This document shows, in pieces, positions 6,753-13,674 of a stretch of 17,574 nucleotides of DNA. The position numbers and the translations under genes are program-made. The notes below the pieces were generated by a model. It was not told the origin of the DNA. It saw only the letters and a list, made by a program, of their open reading frames with translations, and ran no database searches. Positions within the stretch are counted from its first letter, which is position 1. Every line of letters starts with the position of its first letter. This stretch comes from SFJ001 sp045118955 (lineage in GTDB: Bacteria; Bacillota; Clostridia; Oscillospirales; Ruminococcaceae): the NCBI GenBank assembly GCA_045118955.1, contig JBGVKB010000010.1, positions 1 through 17,574 of the forward strand. The letters are read 5' to 3'.

Positions 6753-7493
6753 TCAGCGCACCACCAGAGGGATCAACTGCCCGTCCAGACGGGCGGCAAG
6801 GGCGTCCAGCGCCCGATACGCAGTACAATTGGGGGTGAGTGCGGTGCCCTGTGCGGCGGCCCGCTGGATCTCCTGACTTTCGGGCACCACCGCGATGAGC
6901 TGTACCGCCACCGTGTCGATGCACTCGTCCAGATCCCGCACACCGCTGGTGCGGAAGCTGTCCGGCCGCAGCCGGTTCACCACCAGCCGCACCTCGCGCA
7001 GGCCGCTGTCCAGCAGGGCATCTGCCACGATGCGCCCGTCCCGCAGGGCCACCGGATCCGGCGTCAGCACCAGAAGCGCCCGGTCGCTCACCTTCGCCGC
7101 CGCCCGGAAGGCCTCGCCCATGCCGGCGGCGGTGTCAATAAGGATCTCATCAAAAAAATCGGTCATCCGGTCGGTGAGCACCGCCAGCGCCTCAGCGCGC
7201 ACGGCTCCGCCCTCGTAAGGGGCGCTGATCACCGACAGCCCCGGGTAGATGGGGCTTTCGACCACGGCCTTGCTGCCCTCGCAGCGGCCGCACAGCACGT
7301 CCTCGATGTCGTACACGGTCTTGCCGTACACGCCCGAGATGATGTCCACGCTGCGCAGGCCGGAATCCAGCTCGATCAGCAGGACCTTGCGCCCCGCCGC
7401 GGCCATCCGGCTGCCCATCAGCACGGCCAGTGTGCTCTTGCCGGTGCCGCCCTTGCCGGACGCCACCATGGTGACTTTGGGTTCGATTCGCAT
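6753..7493 (-). CDS. minD: MinD/ParA-type ATPase, septum-site-determining protein MinD-like
   Basis: 246 residues. Deviant Walker A box SGKGGTGKST (12-21) with the signature lysine Lys14, switch I region ELDSGLRSVDIISG (41-54) and Walker B EILIDTAAG (116-124) place it in the MinD/ParA/FlhG family of dimerising P-loop ATPases. Classical MinD (about 265-270 residues) ends in an amphipathic membrane-targeting helix; here the protein stops soon after ALAARLDGQLIPLVVR, and no such helix is evident. MinC and MinE genes, normally adjacent, are absent between pbp2 and mgsA. The position after mre-pbp2 and before mgsA still supports orthology with clostridial MinD. The ATG at 7493 is the first start before the P-loop, with a modest GGGAG about 9 bases upstream. 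An FlhG/YlxH-like or other positioning role is an alternative. Confidence 0.85.
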   Translation of the reverse strand: MRIEPKVTMVASGKGGTGKSTLAVLMGSRMAAAGRKVLLIELDSGLRSVDIISGVYGKTVYDIEDVLCGRCEGSKAVVESPIYPGLSVISAPYEGGAVRAEALAVLTDRMTDFFDEILIDTAAGMGEAFRAAAKVSDRALLVLTPDPVALRDGRIVADALLDSGLREVRLVVNRLRPDSFRTSGVRDLDECIDTVAVQLIAVVPESQEIQRAAAQGTALTPNCTAYRALDALAARLDGQLIPLVVR

Positions 7494-7624
7494 GGGTAAA
7501 AACTCCCGACCGGAACCCCTTTTGTGCAGGTGCCCAAATATTTCATTAGGGCAAAAGCACCCAAGCCTCTGCACTCGGCAGGCCGAGGGCGAAGCAGGAT
7601 GCACAAAAACAAAAGAAAATTCCT
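7494..7624 (-). promoter_or_regulatory. Structured 5' leader of minD, possible cis-regulatory RNA
   Basis: The predicted minD transcript starts near 7624 and has a leader of about 130 nt. A perfect 9-bp closing helix can form between 7600-7608 and 7520-7528. Inside it lie one hairpin (7594-7597 with 7569-7572, inner 7583-7587 with 7574-7578) and a second with two competing pairings (7557-7561 with 7529-7533, or 7549-7553 with 7531-7535). This gives a three-way-junction-like fold. I do not recognise a known riboswitch or leader-peptide motif. Confidence 0.4.
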
Positions 7625-7630
7625 GATATC

Positions 7631-7659
7631 ATAGTAACACAATTGATTCGGCTGTGCAA
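7631..7659 (-). promoter_or_regulatory. Promoter of minD-mgsA
   Basis: On the - strand, TTGCAC (7659-7654) and TACTAT (7636-7631) are separated by 17 bp in an AT-rich stretch. It lies about 92 bases after the pbp2 stop, so minD-mgsA can be transcribed separately from the mre genes. Confidence 0.78.
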
Positions 7660-7709
7660 TAGAGATTTTGTTCAAAAACTGCAGATTGTTTTACTTCATA
7701 TTGCACAGC
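7651..7709. repeat. 11-bp perfect inverted repeat overlapping the minD -35
   Basis: GCTGTGCAATA at 7651-7661 recurs as its exact reverse complement at 7699-7709, 37 bases apart. The first arm covers the -35 hexamer of the minD promoter. The second arm contains its own small dyad (TTGC...GCAA on the - strand). It could be a pair of operator half-sites or an RNA stem in pbp2 read-through transcripts; no T-tract follows, so a terminator is unlikely. Confidence 0.6.
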
Positions 7710-7750
7710 AAATCGCGTTCTCCCGCCGAAAATGCAACTTTTTGTACAAC

Positions 7751-9808
7751 TCAAGGCAACAAAACACCCGCCTGCTGGCCGGTCAGACCGTTGGACTGAT
7801 CGAAGAAATAGGCGTTGAACACGTCCACCACGAGCTGGGCCACGTTGGAGCCGCCGCCCGCCCACTCGATGACCGCCGCCACGGCGATCTGCGGATCCTC
7901 CACAGGGCCGTAGGCGATGATGACGCCGTTGTCGTAGTTCTTGCGCGAGCCGCCGCTCACATAGGTCTCGGCGCGCTGAGGACTGCCGGTCTTGATGGCG
8001 ATGGTGTAGGGGTAATTCGAGGTGGCGCGGGTGTTCTTGGCCGCAGCCACCATGCCCGCCTCGATGGCGTCAAAGGCGCCGATCTCGTCCGGGATGACCT
8101 CCTCCACCACCGGCTGCACCGTCTCGAGGATCTCGCCGGTGTTGGTATCCCGGAAGCCCGAGACCATGTGGGTGCGGTAGCGCACCCCCTTGTTGGCGAT
8201 GGTGGAGGCATAGGTGGCAAGCTGCACCGGGGTGACCATGGTGTTGCCCTGACCGATGGCCGCCTGCAGGATCAGACCGCCGGTGTAGTTGGAATCCTCC
8301 TCGGTGGTCAGCCAGCCGGTGCTCTCGCCCACCTCCACGCCGGTTTTGACCGCGAGGCCGAGGCTCTTTGCCATCTCATTGTAGGCGTTCAGCCCCACCT
8401 TTGCGCCGGTGTCGTAGAAATAGATGTTGCAGCTGTAGCGCAGCGCGTCGGTCAGGCTGATGCTGCCCCGGTGGCCGAGCTGCAGGCAGGTAGGCCGGTA
8501 GTCGTAGAACACATAGGGGTTGGAGCAGTTGACCGTGCTGTGGGGGGTGATGACCCGGTTCAGCAGGCCCGCCGCCGCCACCGCCGGCTTAAAGGTGGAG
8601 CCGGGGGTGTACAGGCCGTTGAAGGCCCGGTCCAGCAGCGGGGTCGGCTCCTGCGCCGCCAGCTCGCTGTAGGTGGCGCTGTACAGGTTCAGGTCATAAG
8701 TGGGGTAGGTGGCTTTTGCCAGAATGCCGTTGTTTTTCAGATCCAGTACCACCACCGCGCCGGCGTCAGCCTCCTGCCCGTTGTATTGGGCATAGGTCTG
8801 CTGCAGAGTGAGGATGCGATTCTCCAGCGCGGCCTGGACCTCCTTCTGGAAGTCGGCGTTGATGGTGAGCATCAGGGTCTCGCCGGGCTGCGGCTCCACC
8901 ACCACCTCGGTGGACTTGATGATGCCGTCCGAGTCCTTGACCACCTGCAGGGTGCCGTCCTGACCGCGCAGGCGGCTCTCGTACTCCCGCTCGAGGCCCT
9001 CGCGGCCGATCAGGTCGTTCATGGCGTAGCCGCTGCGGCGCAGGGCGTAGTCGTCCGCCACCCACTGCTCCCGCAGGATCTTGCCCACCATGCCCAGACT
9101 GTGGGGCAGGATGGTACCGTCCGGGTAGCTGCGCATGGAGGTCTCCACGATCTCCGCGCCGGCAAGGCTCAGACTGCGCTCCTTCACGGTGGCCACGGTG
9201 CGGTCGTTCACGCCGGTGGCGAGGGTGAAGTTGGTGTAATTGGAGAAGTCCTCGCTCTTCATCTGGCAGCGGATGCCGCCCAGAATACGCTGCCACTCCG
9301 GCTCATAGCCCTCCAGCTCATATTCCTCGATCACCCGGGCCATCACCTCATCGGCGGTGGCATACTGCTGCAGGCCCAGTGTCTCCTTCAGCTCCGCAAG
9401 GCGATTCTGCTCGCTGTCGGTGACGGCGGTAAAGCTGTAGCGCCCCTGCTCGTCCGGGGCACTGAGGGGGGTGGCATCGTTCCACTCGTCCCCCGCCGTC
9501 CGCAGGATCTCCACCAGATTTTTGATGGTGTCGTTCAGGTCGTTGTCCCCCAGCATCAGGTTGTTGATGACCAGGTTGTAGCCGGCCACGTTGGTGGCAA
9601 GGCTGCGCCCGTAGCAGTCCACCACCTCGCCGCGGGCGGCGGTGATGTTGAATTCATAGGTAATGGTGTCGTCGGCGTCCTGCAGGTGCTGTTCGCCCTG
9701 AATGATCTGAAGCTGCACCAGCCGCAGCAAAAACACCGCCATCACCGCCAGCGAGGCGATGATGAGAAACCACACGCGGCCGCTGCCGCTCTCCTGTTTG
9801 CGATTCAA
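7751..9808 (-). CDS. mrdA: Penicillin-binding protein 2, class B transpeptidase for elongation
   Basis: 685 residues. Cross-links peptidoglycan during lateral wall synthesis. A short cytoplasmic N-terminus and one membrane helix (about 11-31) anchor it; RLVQLQII follows, as usual in class B PBPs. The dimerisation domain runs to about 300 and includes LIGREGLEREYESRLRG-like sequence. The transpeptidase domain carries STFK (404-407, active Ser404), SCN (459-461) and KTG (606-608), all intact. The only reasonable start is TTG at 9808 with AAAGGAGG at an 11-base spacing; the next in-frame Met lies inside the membrane helix. The gene follows mreD by 37 bases. The neighbours mreB, mreC and mreD, rather than division genes, argue for the elongation PBP2 and against the division PBP/SpoVD. 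RodA, its usual glycosyltransferase partner, is not in the window. Confidence 0.95.
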   Translation of the reverse strand: MNRKQESGSGRVWFLIIASLAVMAVFLLRLVQLQIIQGEQHLQDADDTITYEFNITAARGEVVDCYGRSLATNVAGYNLVINNLMLGDNDLNDTIKNLVEILRTAGDEWNDATPLSAPDEQGRYSFTAVTDSEQNRLAELKETLGLQQYATADEVMARVIEEYELEGYEPEWQRILGGIRCQMKSEDFSNYTNFTLATGVNDRTVATVKERSLSLAGAEIVETSMRSYPDGTILPHSLGMVGKILREQWVADDYALRRSGYAMNDLIGREGLEREYESRLRGQDGTLQVVKDSDGIIKSTEVVVEPQPGETLMLTINADFQKEVQAALENRILTLQQTYAQYNGQEADAGAVVVLDLKNNGILAKATYPTYDLNLYSATYSELAAQEPTPLLDRAFNGLYTPGSTFKPAVAAAGLLNRVITPHSTVNCSNPYVFYDYRPTCLQLGHRGSISLTDALRYSCNIYFYDTGAKVGLNAYNEMAKSLGLAVKTGVEVGESTGWLTTEEDSNYTGGLILQAAIGQGNTMVTPVQLATYASTIANKGVRYRTHMVSGFRDTNTGEILETVQPVVEEVIPDEIGAFDAIEAGMVAAAKNTRATSNYPYTIAIKTGSPQRAETYVSGGSRKNYDNGVIIAYGPVEDPQIAVAAVIEWAGGGSNVAQLVVDVFNAYFFDQSNGLTGQQAGVLLP

Positions 9809-9845
9809 GGCGTTCTGCGCCTCCTTTCAGGGATGCCGCCCCGGG

Positions 9846-10376
9846 TCACAGGGTAGGCTCGGGGGTGGTCTTTTCCCGGATGCGGTCCACCGCCATCAGC
9901 AGCAGCGGAGCCACCGCGCCGGTGAACACCGCTGTGGGCAGGGTCACGGTGAGGTACCGCCCCAGCGAGCCGGAATAGCTGCGCATCAGGTCGTAGAACA
10001 GGAAGTCCACACTGAGCACCAGCAGGGCGCACAGGCCGGTGATGGTGGCGAAGTTGGGGCGGGTAATGCGGAAGTACAGCCGCACCAGAATGGACGCGCA
10101 GAAGCACAGGGTCAGCAGGTACAGTGCCAGCAGCCCCGCCACACGGCCGGAGGTGAAGTCCCACATCAGGCCCGCCGCCGCGCCGAAGAACGCGCCGGGG
10201 TACTCGCCCTCCCGCACCGCCACCGCCAGACACAGCGGCAGGATGAACACCGGCTTTGCCGCCCCGATGGCCAGAAAGCCCGGGGTGGTCTGGGCCGCCA
10301 GACACACCAGAAGCAGCAGGCTGTACAGGCTCCAGCGGGTCAGCTGCTGCAGGTTGCGTTTCCGTCTTGATTCCAC
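9846..10376 (-). CDS. mreD: Rod shape-determining protein MreD
   Basis: 176 residues, mostly hydrophobic with about five or six membrane helices, matching MreD in size and position. MreD is the integral membrane partner of MreC in the elongasome. The short basic N-terminus is followed by a first helix at about 16-28, and the polar motif GEYPGAFFGAAAGLMWDFTSG (around 97-117 on inspection of the order) lies in the conserved central part where family members have GxxxGFxxGLxxD-like sequence. The start is GTG at 10376 with AAAGGAG about 10 bases upstream. It is separated from mreC by 36 bases and from pbp2 by 37 bases, without terminators. MreD is poorly conserved, so the name depends partly on context, which is strong here. 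Confidence 0.92.
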   Translation of the reverse strand: MESRRKRNLQQLTRWSLYSLLLLVCLAAQTTPGFLAIGAAKPVFILPLCLAVAVREGEYPGAFFGAAAGLMWDFTSGRVAGLLALYLLTLCFCASILVRLYFRITRPNFATITGLCALLVLSVDFLFYDLMRSYSGSLGRYLTVTLPTAVFTGAVAPLLLMAVDRIREKTTPEPTL

Positions 10377-10412
10377 GGCCTGCGGTCTCCTTTCGTCAAA
10401 AAGTATGGCAGC

Positions 10413-11243
10413 TCACCGCTCGATGATGATCTGCACGTGTTTCAGGGTCATGATGTCCTCACCAGGGCGCACCACCGCCACGGTGGACTTGCCGCTGGCC
10501 TCGGGCACCAGCTCCTGCACGGTGCCCACCAGAATGTTCGCCGGGAACACCTCGCCCAGGCCGGTGGTGATGATCTCATCGCCCACGGTGGCCAGCGTGT
10601 CCCGGGGCAGGTTGGTGAAGGTGGTCAGGCCCTCGGTGCTGTAGACGCTGTCGCCGGTGAGGATGCCGTTGTCCCGGGTGCGGCTGACCACGCCCGCCGC
10701 GTTCAGGCTGGGGCTCAGCACGGTCAGCACCTTGGAGGAGGTCAGACCGGTGTCCAGCACAAGGCCCACCAGATAACCCTTGTCGCTCACCACCACGTCC
10801 CCCTTTTCCACACCGTCGGTGCTGCCCGCGTCCACCGTAAAGCCGCCGAACTGATCCAGCGGGTCGCGGCCGATGACAAAGGCGGAGGCGTACTCAAACT
10901 GAGGGTTCTGCTCGCGAATGTTGTTCAGATCGCGGAAGGCCTCGTTCTCGGCCTTCAGGCGGTCGTAGTCCACCAGCTTCTCCCTCAGGTCGTAGTTCTC
11001 CTGCTTGAGCTGCTCGTTCTCGGCAAGGATGGCGTCGATCCGGGTGTACTTGTCCACAAGGCCGCCCACCCCCTCGCTGAGCAGAGCGCTCACCTTCTGG
11101 AAGGGCGCCACCGCGGCGCCCAGCAGCTCCTGCGGGGCGGCGGTGAGCCGGTTGTTGGCGCCGGCCCAGGCCATCATGCCGGCCAGCACCACCGCCAGCG
11201 CCAGCAGCGCCTTGAATTTGCCGGTGGAGTAGAAATCTTTCAT
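10413..11243 (-). CDS. mreC: Rod shape-determining protein MreC
   Basis: 276 residues. Membrane-anchored extracytoplasmic scaffold that binds PBP2 and MreD. One N-terminal helix (about 11-29) is followed by a coiled-coil (about 65-110) rich in Leu, Glu and Lys that drives dimerisation. The double beta-barrel domain (about 115-276) contains AFVIGRDP (121-128), DAGSTDGVEKGDVVV (138-152), GYLVG (156-160), NGILTG (192-197) and TTGLGEVFP (226-234), all familiar from MreC. The ATG at 11243 has AAGGGAG at about 10 bases. Transcription must come through the strong mreB/mreC terminator (11276-11333), because no promoter is visible in the 100-base gap. Confidence 0.96.
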   Translation of the reverse strand: MKDFYSTGKFKALLALAVVLAGMMAWAGANNRLTAAPQELLGAAVAPFQKVSALLSEGVGGLVDKYTRIDAILAENEQLKQENYDLREKLVDYDRLKAENEAFRDLNNIREQNPQFEYASAFVIGRDPLDQFGGFTVDAGSTDGVEKGDVVVSDKGYLVGLVLDTGLTSSKVLTVLSPSLNAAGVVSRTRDNGILTGDSVYSTEGLTTFTNLPRDTLATVGDEIITTGLGEVFPANILVGTVQELVPEASGKSTVAVVRPGEDIMTLKHVQIIIER

Positions 11244-11275
11244 CGGTCAGGATCTCCCTTCCCAAAAAATCTTGC

Positions 11276-11333
11276 AAAAAAGGGCGGGCAGCCAGCGCGG
11301 CAGGGGGTTCCCCTCCGCATTCCGGCCGCCCGC
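11276..11333 (-). terminator. Two-tier intrinsic terminator between mreB and mreC
   Basis: On the - strand an outer 10-bp stem (11324-11333 with 11284-11293, one G-U) encloses a 9-bp inner hairpin (11310-11318 with 11297-11306, one bulge, 3-nt loop). The outer stem is followed by a G/C step and six T (11281-11276), with a second T6 tract shortly after. It begins 10 bases past the mreB stop. It should end most mreB transcripts and let a fraction read into mreCD-pbp2. Confidence 0.85.
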
Positions 11334-11343
11334 GCCTATACAT

Positions 11344-12366
11344 TTAGAAGTGGCTGCTGTTGGAGTCCAGCACGTCGCCCAGCTTGTCGAGATGGTCCAG
11401 CACCGCGCCGGTGCCCAGAGCCACGCAGTCCAGCGGGGTCTCAGCCACGTGCACGTCGATGCCGGTCTCGTTGGAGATCAGGGTATCCAGACCGCGCAGC
11501 AGCGCGCCGCCGCCGCTGAGCATGATGCCGTGGTCGATGATGTCGGCGGCCAGCTCGGGCGGGGTCTGCTCCAGAGTCTCCTTCACCGCCTCGACCACCT
11601 TCTCCAGGCTCTCGCCCAGGGCCTCGCGGATCTCGCTGCTGCCGATGGTGATGTTCTTGGGCAGGCCGTCCACCAGGTTGCGGCCCTTGATCTCCATGTT
11701 GGTCTCCTCGGCCTGGGGATAGGCGGAGCCGATCTCGATCTTGATCTGCTCAGCGGTGCGCTCACCGATCAGCAGGTTGTACTTGCGCTTGATGTAGGCG
11801 ATGATGGACTGGTCGAACTCGTCGCCGCCCACGCGCACGCTGCGGGCCGCCACAATGCCGCCCAGAGAGATGACCGCCACCTCGCTGGTGCCGCCGCCGA
11901 TGTCCACGATCATGCTGCCGGTGGGCTCGCTGATGGGCAGACCGGCACCGATGGCCGCGGCCATAGGCTCCTCGATCAGGCTGACCTGGCGGGCACCGGC
12001 GCGCAGGCTGGCCTCGCGCACGGCGCGGCGCTCCACCTCAGTGACGCCGGAGGGGATGCAGATGACCACACGGGGGCCGAAGAACTTATGCTTGCCACAC
12101 ACACGCTTGATGAAGTGGGCCAGCATATTGGCGGTGATGTCGTAATCGGCGATGACGCCGTCCTTCAGGGGACGCACGGCCACGATGTTGCCGGGGGTAC
12201 GGCCGATCATGGCCTTGGCCTCCGCGCCCACGCCGCGCACGTCGTCGGTCTTGGTGTCGACGGCCACCACAGAAGGCTCGCGCATGATGACGCCCTTGCC
12301 GCGCAGGTACACCAGGGTGTTGGCAGTACCCAGGTCGATGCCGATGTCTTTACCAAACATACTCAT
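11344..12366 (-). CDS. mreB: Rod shape-determining actin homologue MreB
   Basis: 340 residues. Polymerising cytoskeletal ATPase that organises lateral wall synthesis on the inner face of the membrane. Actin-fold signatures: phosphate 1 loop GIDLGTANTLVY (9-20), connecting segment GRTPGNIVAVRPLKDGVIADY (about 55-75), IPSGVTEVERRA (104-115), EEPMAAAIGAGLP (132-144), phosphate 2 loop DIGGGTSE (155-162) and adenosine motif SGGGALLRGLD (284-294). Length and motifs are complete. The ATG at 12366 (MSMFGKDIG) is preferred; AAGGAG lies about 12 bases upstream, somewhat far, and the second ATG at 12360 would be further still. It has its own consensus promoter (12482-12510) and is followed by a strong terminator, so it is probably made in excess over MreC and MreD. 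Confidence 0.97.
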   Translation of the reverse strand: MSMFGKDIGIDLGTANTLVYLRGKGVIMREPSVVAVDTKTDDVRGVGAEAKAMIGRTPGNIVAVRPLKDGVIADYDITANMLAHFIKRVCGKHKFFGPRVVICIPSGVTEVERRAVREASLRAGARQVSLIEEPMAAAIGAGLPISEPTGSMIVDIGGGTSEVAVISLGGIVAARSVRVGGDEFDQSIIAYIKRKYNLLIGERTAEQIKIEIGSAYPQAEETNMEIKGRNLVDGLPKNITIGSSEIREALGESLEKVVEAVKETLEQTPPELAADIIDHGIMLSGGGALLRGLDTLISNETGIDVHVAETPLDCVALGTGAVLDHLDKLGDVLDSNSSHF

Positions 12367-12481
12367 GATTTTTCTGAACTCCTTCTCAGTTATCCTCTCT
12401 ATGGCGCTCCGACGGTATGCTCCCGCCGAGCGGTGCAAACGAAGGGTCGAATGCCGACACTTCGCCTAATTCCACGCTCTT

Positions 12482-12510
12482 ATTATAACCGCAAGTTCCC
12501 GGTTTCTCAA
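12482..12510 (-). promoter_or_regulatory. Promoter of mreB (mreBCD-pbp2)
   Basis: On the - strand, TTGAGA (12510-12505) and a perfect TATAAT (12487-12482) are 17 bp apart, near the sigma-A consensus. It lies in the maf/mreB gap, about 30 bases after the maf stop, and predicts an mreB leader of about 110 nt containing small GC hairpins. Confidence 0.9.
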
Positions 12511-12538
12511 CGCTCCGCGCGGGAATTTTTCAGTTTCT

Positions 12539-13102
12539 TCAATATTTTTCCATGATTTGTGCCAGTTCCTGTGCAAGTCGGCTCACCGGCAGGCCCATCA
12601 CGTTGTAATAACAGCCGTTCAGCCCCTCACACCACAGGGCCGCCGCGCCCTGAATGGCGTAGCCGCCGGCCTTGTCCCACGGCTCGTCGGTGGCGGCGTA
12701 CCGCTCCATCCAGTCCTCGGGGATGGGGTAAAAACGGACCCCGGTGGTGGCGGCAAAGGCCCGCTGCCCGCCGGGGTGGGCAACGCACACGCCGGTGTGC
12801 ACCTGATGCTCCCGCCCGGAGAGGGCGCGCAGCATCCGCAGCAGATCCGCCTTGTCCCGGGGCTTGCCGAACACCTCGCCGGCGCACTCCACCACCGTGT
12901 CGCAGCCGATGACCACCTCCCGCGGGTGATGGGCCGCCACCGCCCGGCATTTGGCGGTGGCCAGCTCCTGCGCCAGCAGGGCGGGGGTGGCGGCGGTGAT
13001 GCCACTCTCGTCCACATCGCTGGTCTCCACGATGAACTCCGGGGTGATAAGCCCCATCAGCTCCCGGCGGCGGGGGCTGGCGGATGCAAGGATCAGGGCC
13101 AT
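12539..13102 (-). CDS. maf: Maf family nucleotide pyrophosphatase
   Basis: 187 residues, typical for the family. Maf proteins hydrolyse non-canonical or canonical nucleoside triphosphates (dTTP/UTP or modified bases) and are linked to septum control. The start LILASASPRRREL (3-15) carries the SxSPRR signature. GCDTVV (66-71) contains the expected catalytic Asp68, followed by GEVFGKPRD (75-83), and KAGGYAIQG (144-152) is the third conserved block. The ATG at 13102 is chosen from the family N-terminus and an AAAGGA about 8 bases upstream. It lies between dut and mreB, as often in clostridia, but radC, a frequent companion, is absent. A 14-bp leader hairpin and a possible -10 (TATGAT, complement of 13164-13169) precede it. 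Confidence 0.95.
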   Translation of the reverse strand: MALILASASPRRRELMGLITPEFIVETSDVDESGITAATPALLAQELATAKCRAVAAHHPREVVIGCDTVVECAGEVFGKPRDKADLLRMLRALSGREHQVHTGVCVAHPGGQRAFAATTGVRFYPIPEDWMERYAATDEPWDKAGGYAIQGAAALWCEGLNGCYYNVMGLPVSRLAQELAQIMEKY

Positions 13103-13124
13103 GTCAGTCGTCCTTTCTCTGTAA

Positions 13125-13156
13125 GAGGGCCGCACCGCAGCGGCGGTGCGACCCTC
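13125..13156 (-). promoter_or_regulatory. Strong leader stem-loop upstream of maf
   Basis: A 14-bp stem (13143-13156 with 13125-13138, one G-U on the - strand) closes a tetraloop, ending about 9 bases before the maf ribosome binding site. No T-tract follows, so it is not a standard terminator. A candidate -10 (TATGAT) just upstream would place it at the very 5' end of a maf transcript, where it could protect the RNA; it may also be a decayed dut terminator. Confidence 0.55.
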
Positions 13157-13175
13157 CTGTGTTATCATACGAATC

Positions 13176-13222
13176 TCCCGCCCGGGATATTTCAGCCCAT
13201 CCCGCCGGGATAAAAATTTTTT
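13176..13222. repeat. Interrupted inverted repeat and A5T6 tract between dut and maf
   Basis: TCCC (13176-13179) and CGGGAT (13183-13188) pair with ATCCCG (13199-13204) and GGGA (13207-13210), giving a 10-bp stem with an internal loop. A5T6 (13212-13222) follows directly on the + strand. No + strand gene ends here, so it is not an obvious terminator. It may be a protein-binding or bent-DNA site. Confidence 0.45.
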
Positions 13223-13230
13223 CGCGCCGG

Positions 13231-13674
13231 TCAGCGGCCGGTGGAGCCAAAGCCCCCCGCGCCCCGGTCGGTCTCGTCCAGCGCTTCGGCCTGCACAAAG
13301 GCGGCCTGCGCCACCGGCATCACCATGAGCTGTGCCAGCCGCTCGCCGGGCTGCAGGGTGTAGGCTGCGTGACCCAGATTTACCAGACCCACCTTGATCT
13401 CGCCCCGGTAGTCCGAGTCGATGACCCCGATGCCGTTGGACAGGGCCAGCCCATGCTTCACCGCAAGGCCGCTGCGGGCGCACACCAGCGCCACCCACTC
13501 CGGGCCGGGAAGCTGAATGGCAAGGCCGGTGGGCACCATGGCGCGGCCGCCCGGCTCCAGCGTCAGAGGCTCCTCCAGCACCGCGTGCAGGTCGGCCGCC
13601 GCCGCGCCGGGGGTGGCATACGCCGGGGCCTTGGCCGCCGGGTGCAGCAATTTAAAATGTATCGTGGGGTTCAC
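13231..13674 (-). CDS. dut: dUTP diphosphatase (trimeric dUTPase)
   Basis: Hydrolyses dUTP to dUMP and diphosphate, keeping uracil out of DNA and feeding dTMP synthesis. 147 residues, the normal trimeric length. The five family motifs are present in order: AAAADLHA (24-31), ARSGLA (66-71), GVIDSDYRGEI (83-93) with the catalytic Asp, GERLAQLMV (110-118) and RGAGGFGSTG (137-146). The GTG at 13674 is chosen from the GGAGG 8 bases upstream; it overlaps the stop of the upstream nucleotidyltransferase-like gene by four bases (GTGA), suggesting translational coupling. Motif 1 has AAAADL in place of the common AGxDL, a conservative variation. No terminator is evident after it; the 128-base gap to maf holds two inverted repeats. 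Confidence 0.95.
   Translation of the reverse strand: MNPTIHFKLLHPAAKAPAYATPGAAAADLHAVLEEPLTLEPGGRAMVPTGLAIQLPGPEWVALVCARSGLAVKHGLALSNGIGVIDSDYRGEIKVGLVNLGHAAYTLQPGERLAQLMVMPVAQAAFVQAEALDETDRGAGGFGSTGR

Noticed and set aside
7494..7604. N-terminal extension of the MinD-like protein by 37 residues
   Set aside because: No ribosome binding site at the upstream start, and the added residues (Cys- and Pro-containing) do not resemble MinD; the region folds as an RNA leader instead.
7494..7624. SRP RNA, 6S RNA or a standard riboswitch in the minD leader
   Set aside because: The GGAAGGAAGCAG-like SRP motif is absent, the size is too short for 6S RNA, and no conserved core of T-box, c-di-GMP, c-di-AMP or purine riboswitches is visible.
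7643..9856. 737-codon open frame on the + strand opposite pbp2
   Set aside because: It mirrors the GC-rich pbp2 gene, has no ribosome binding site, is unusually rich in His, Gly and Ala, and matches no family. PBP2 on the other strand has all catalytic motifs.
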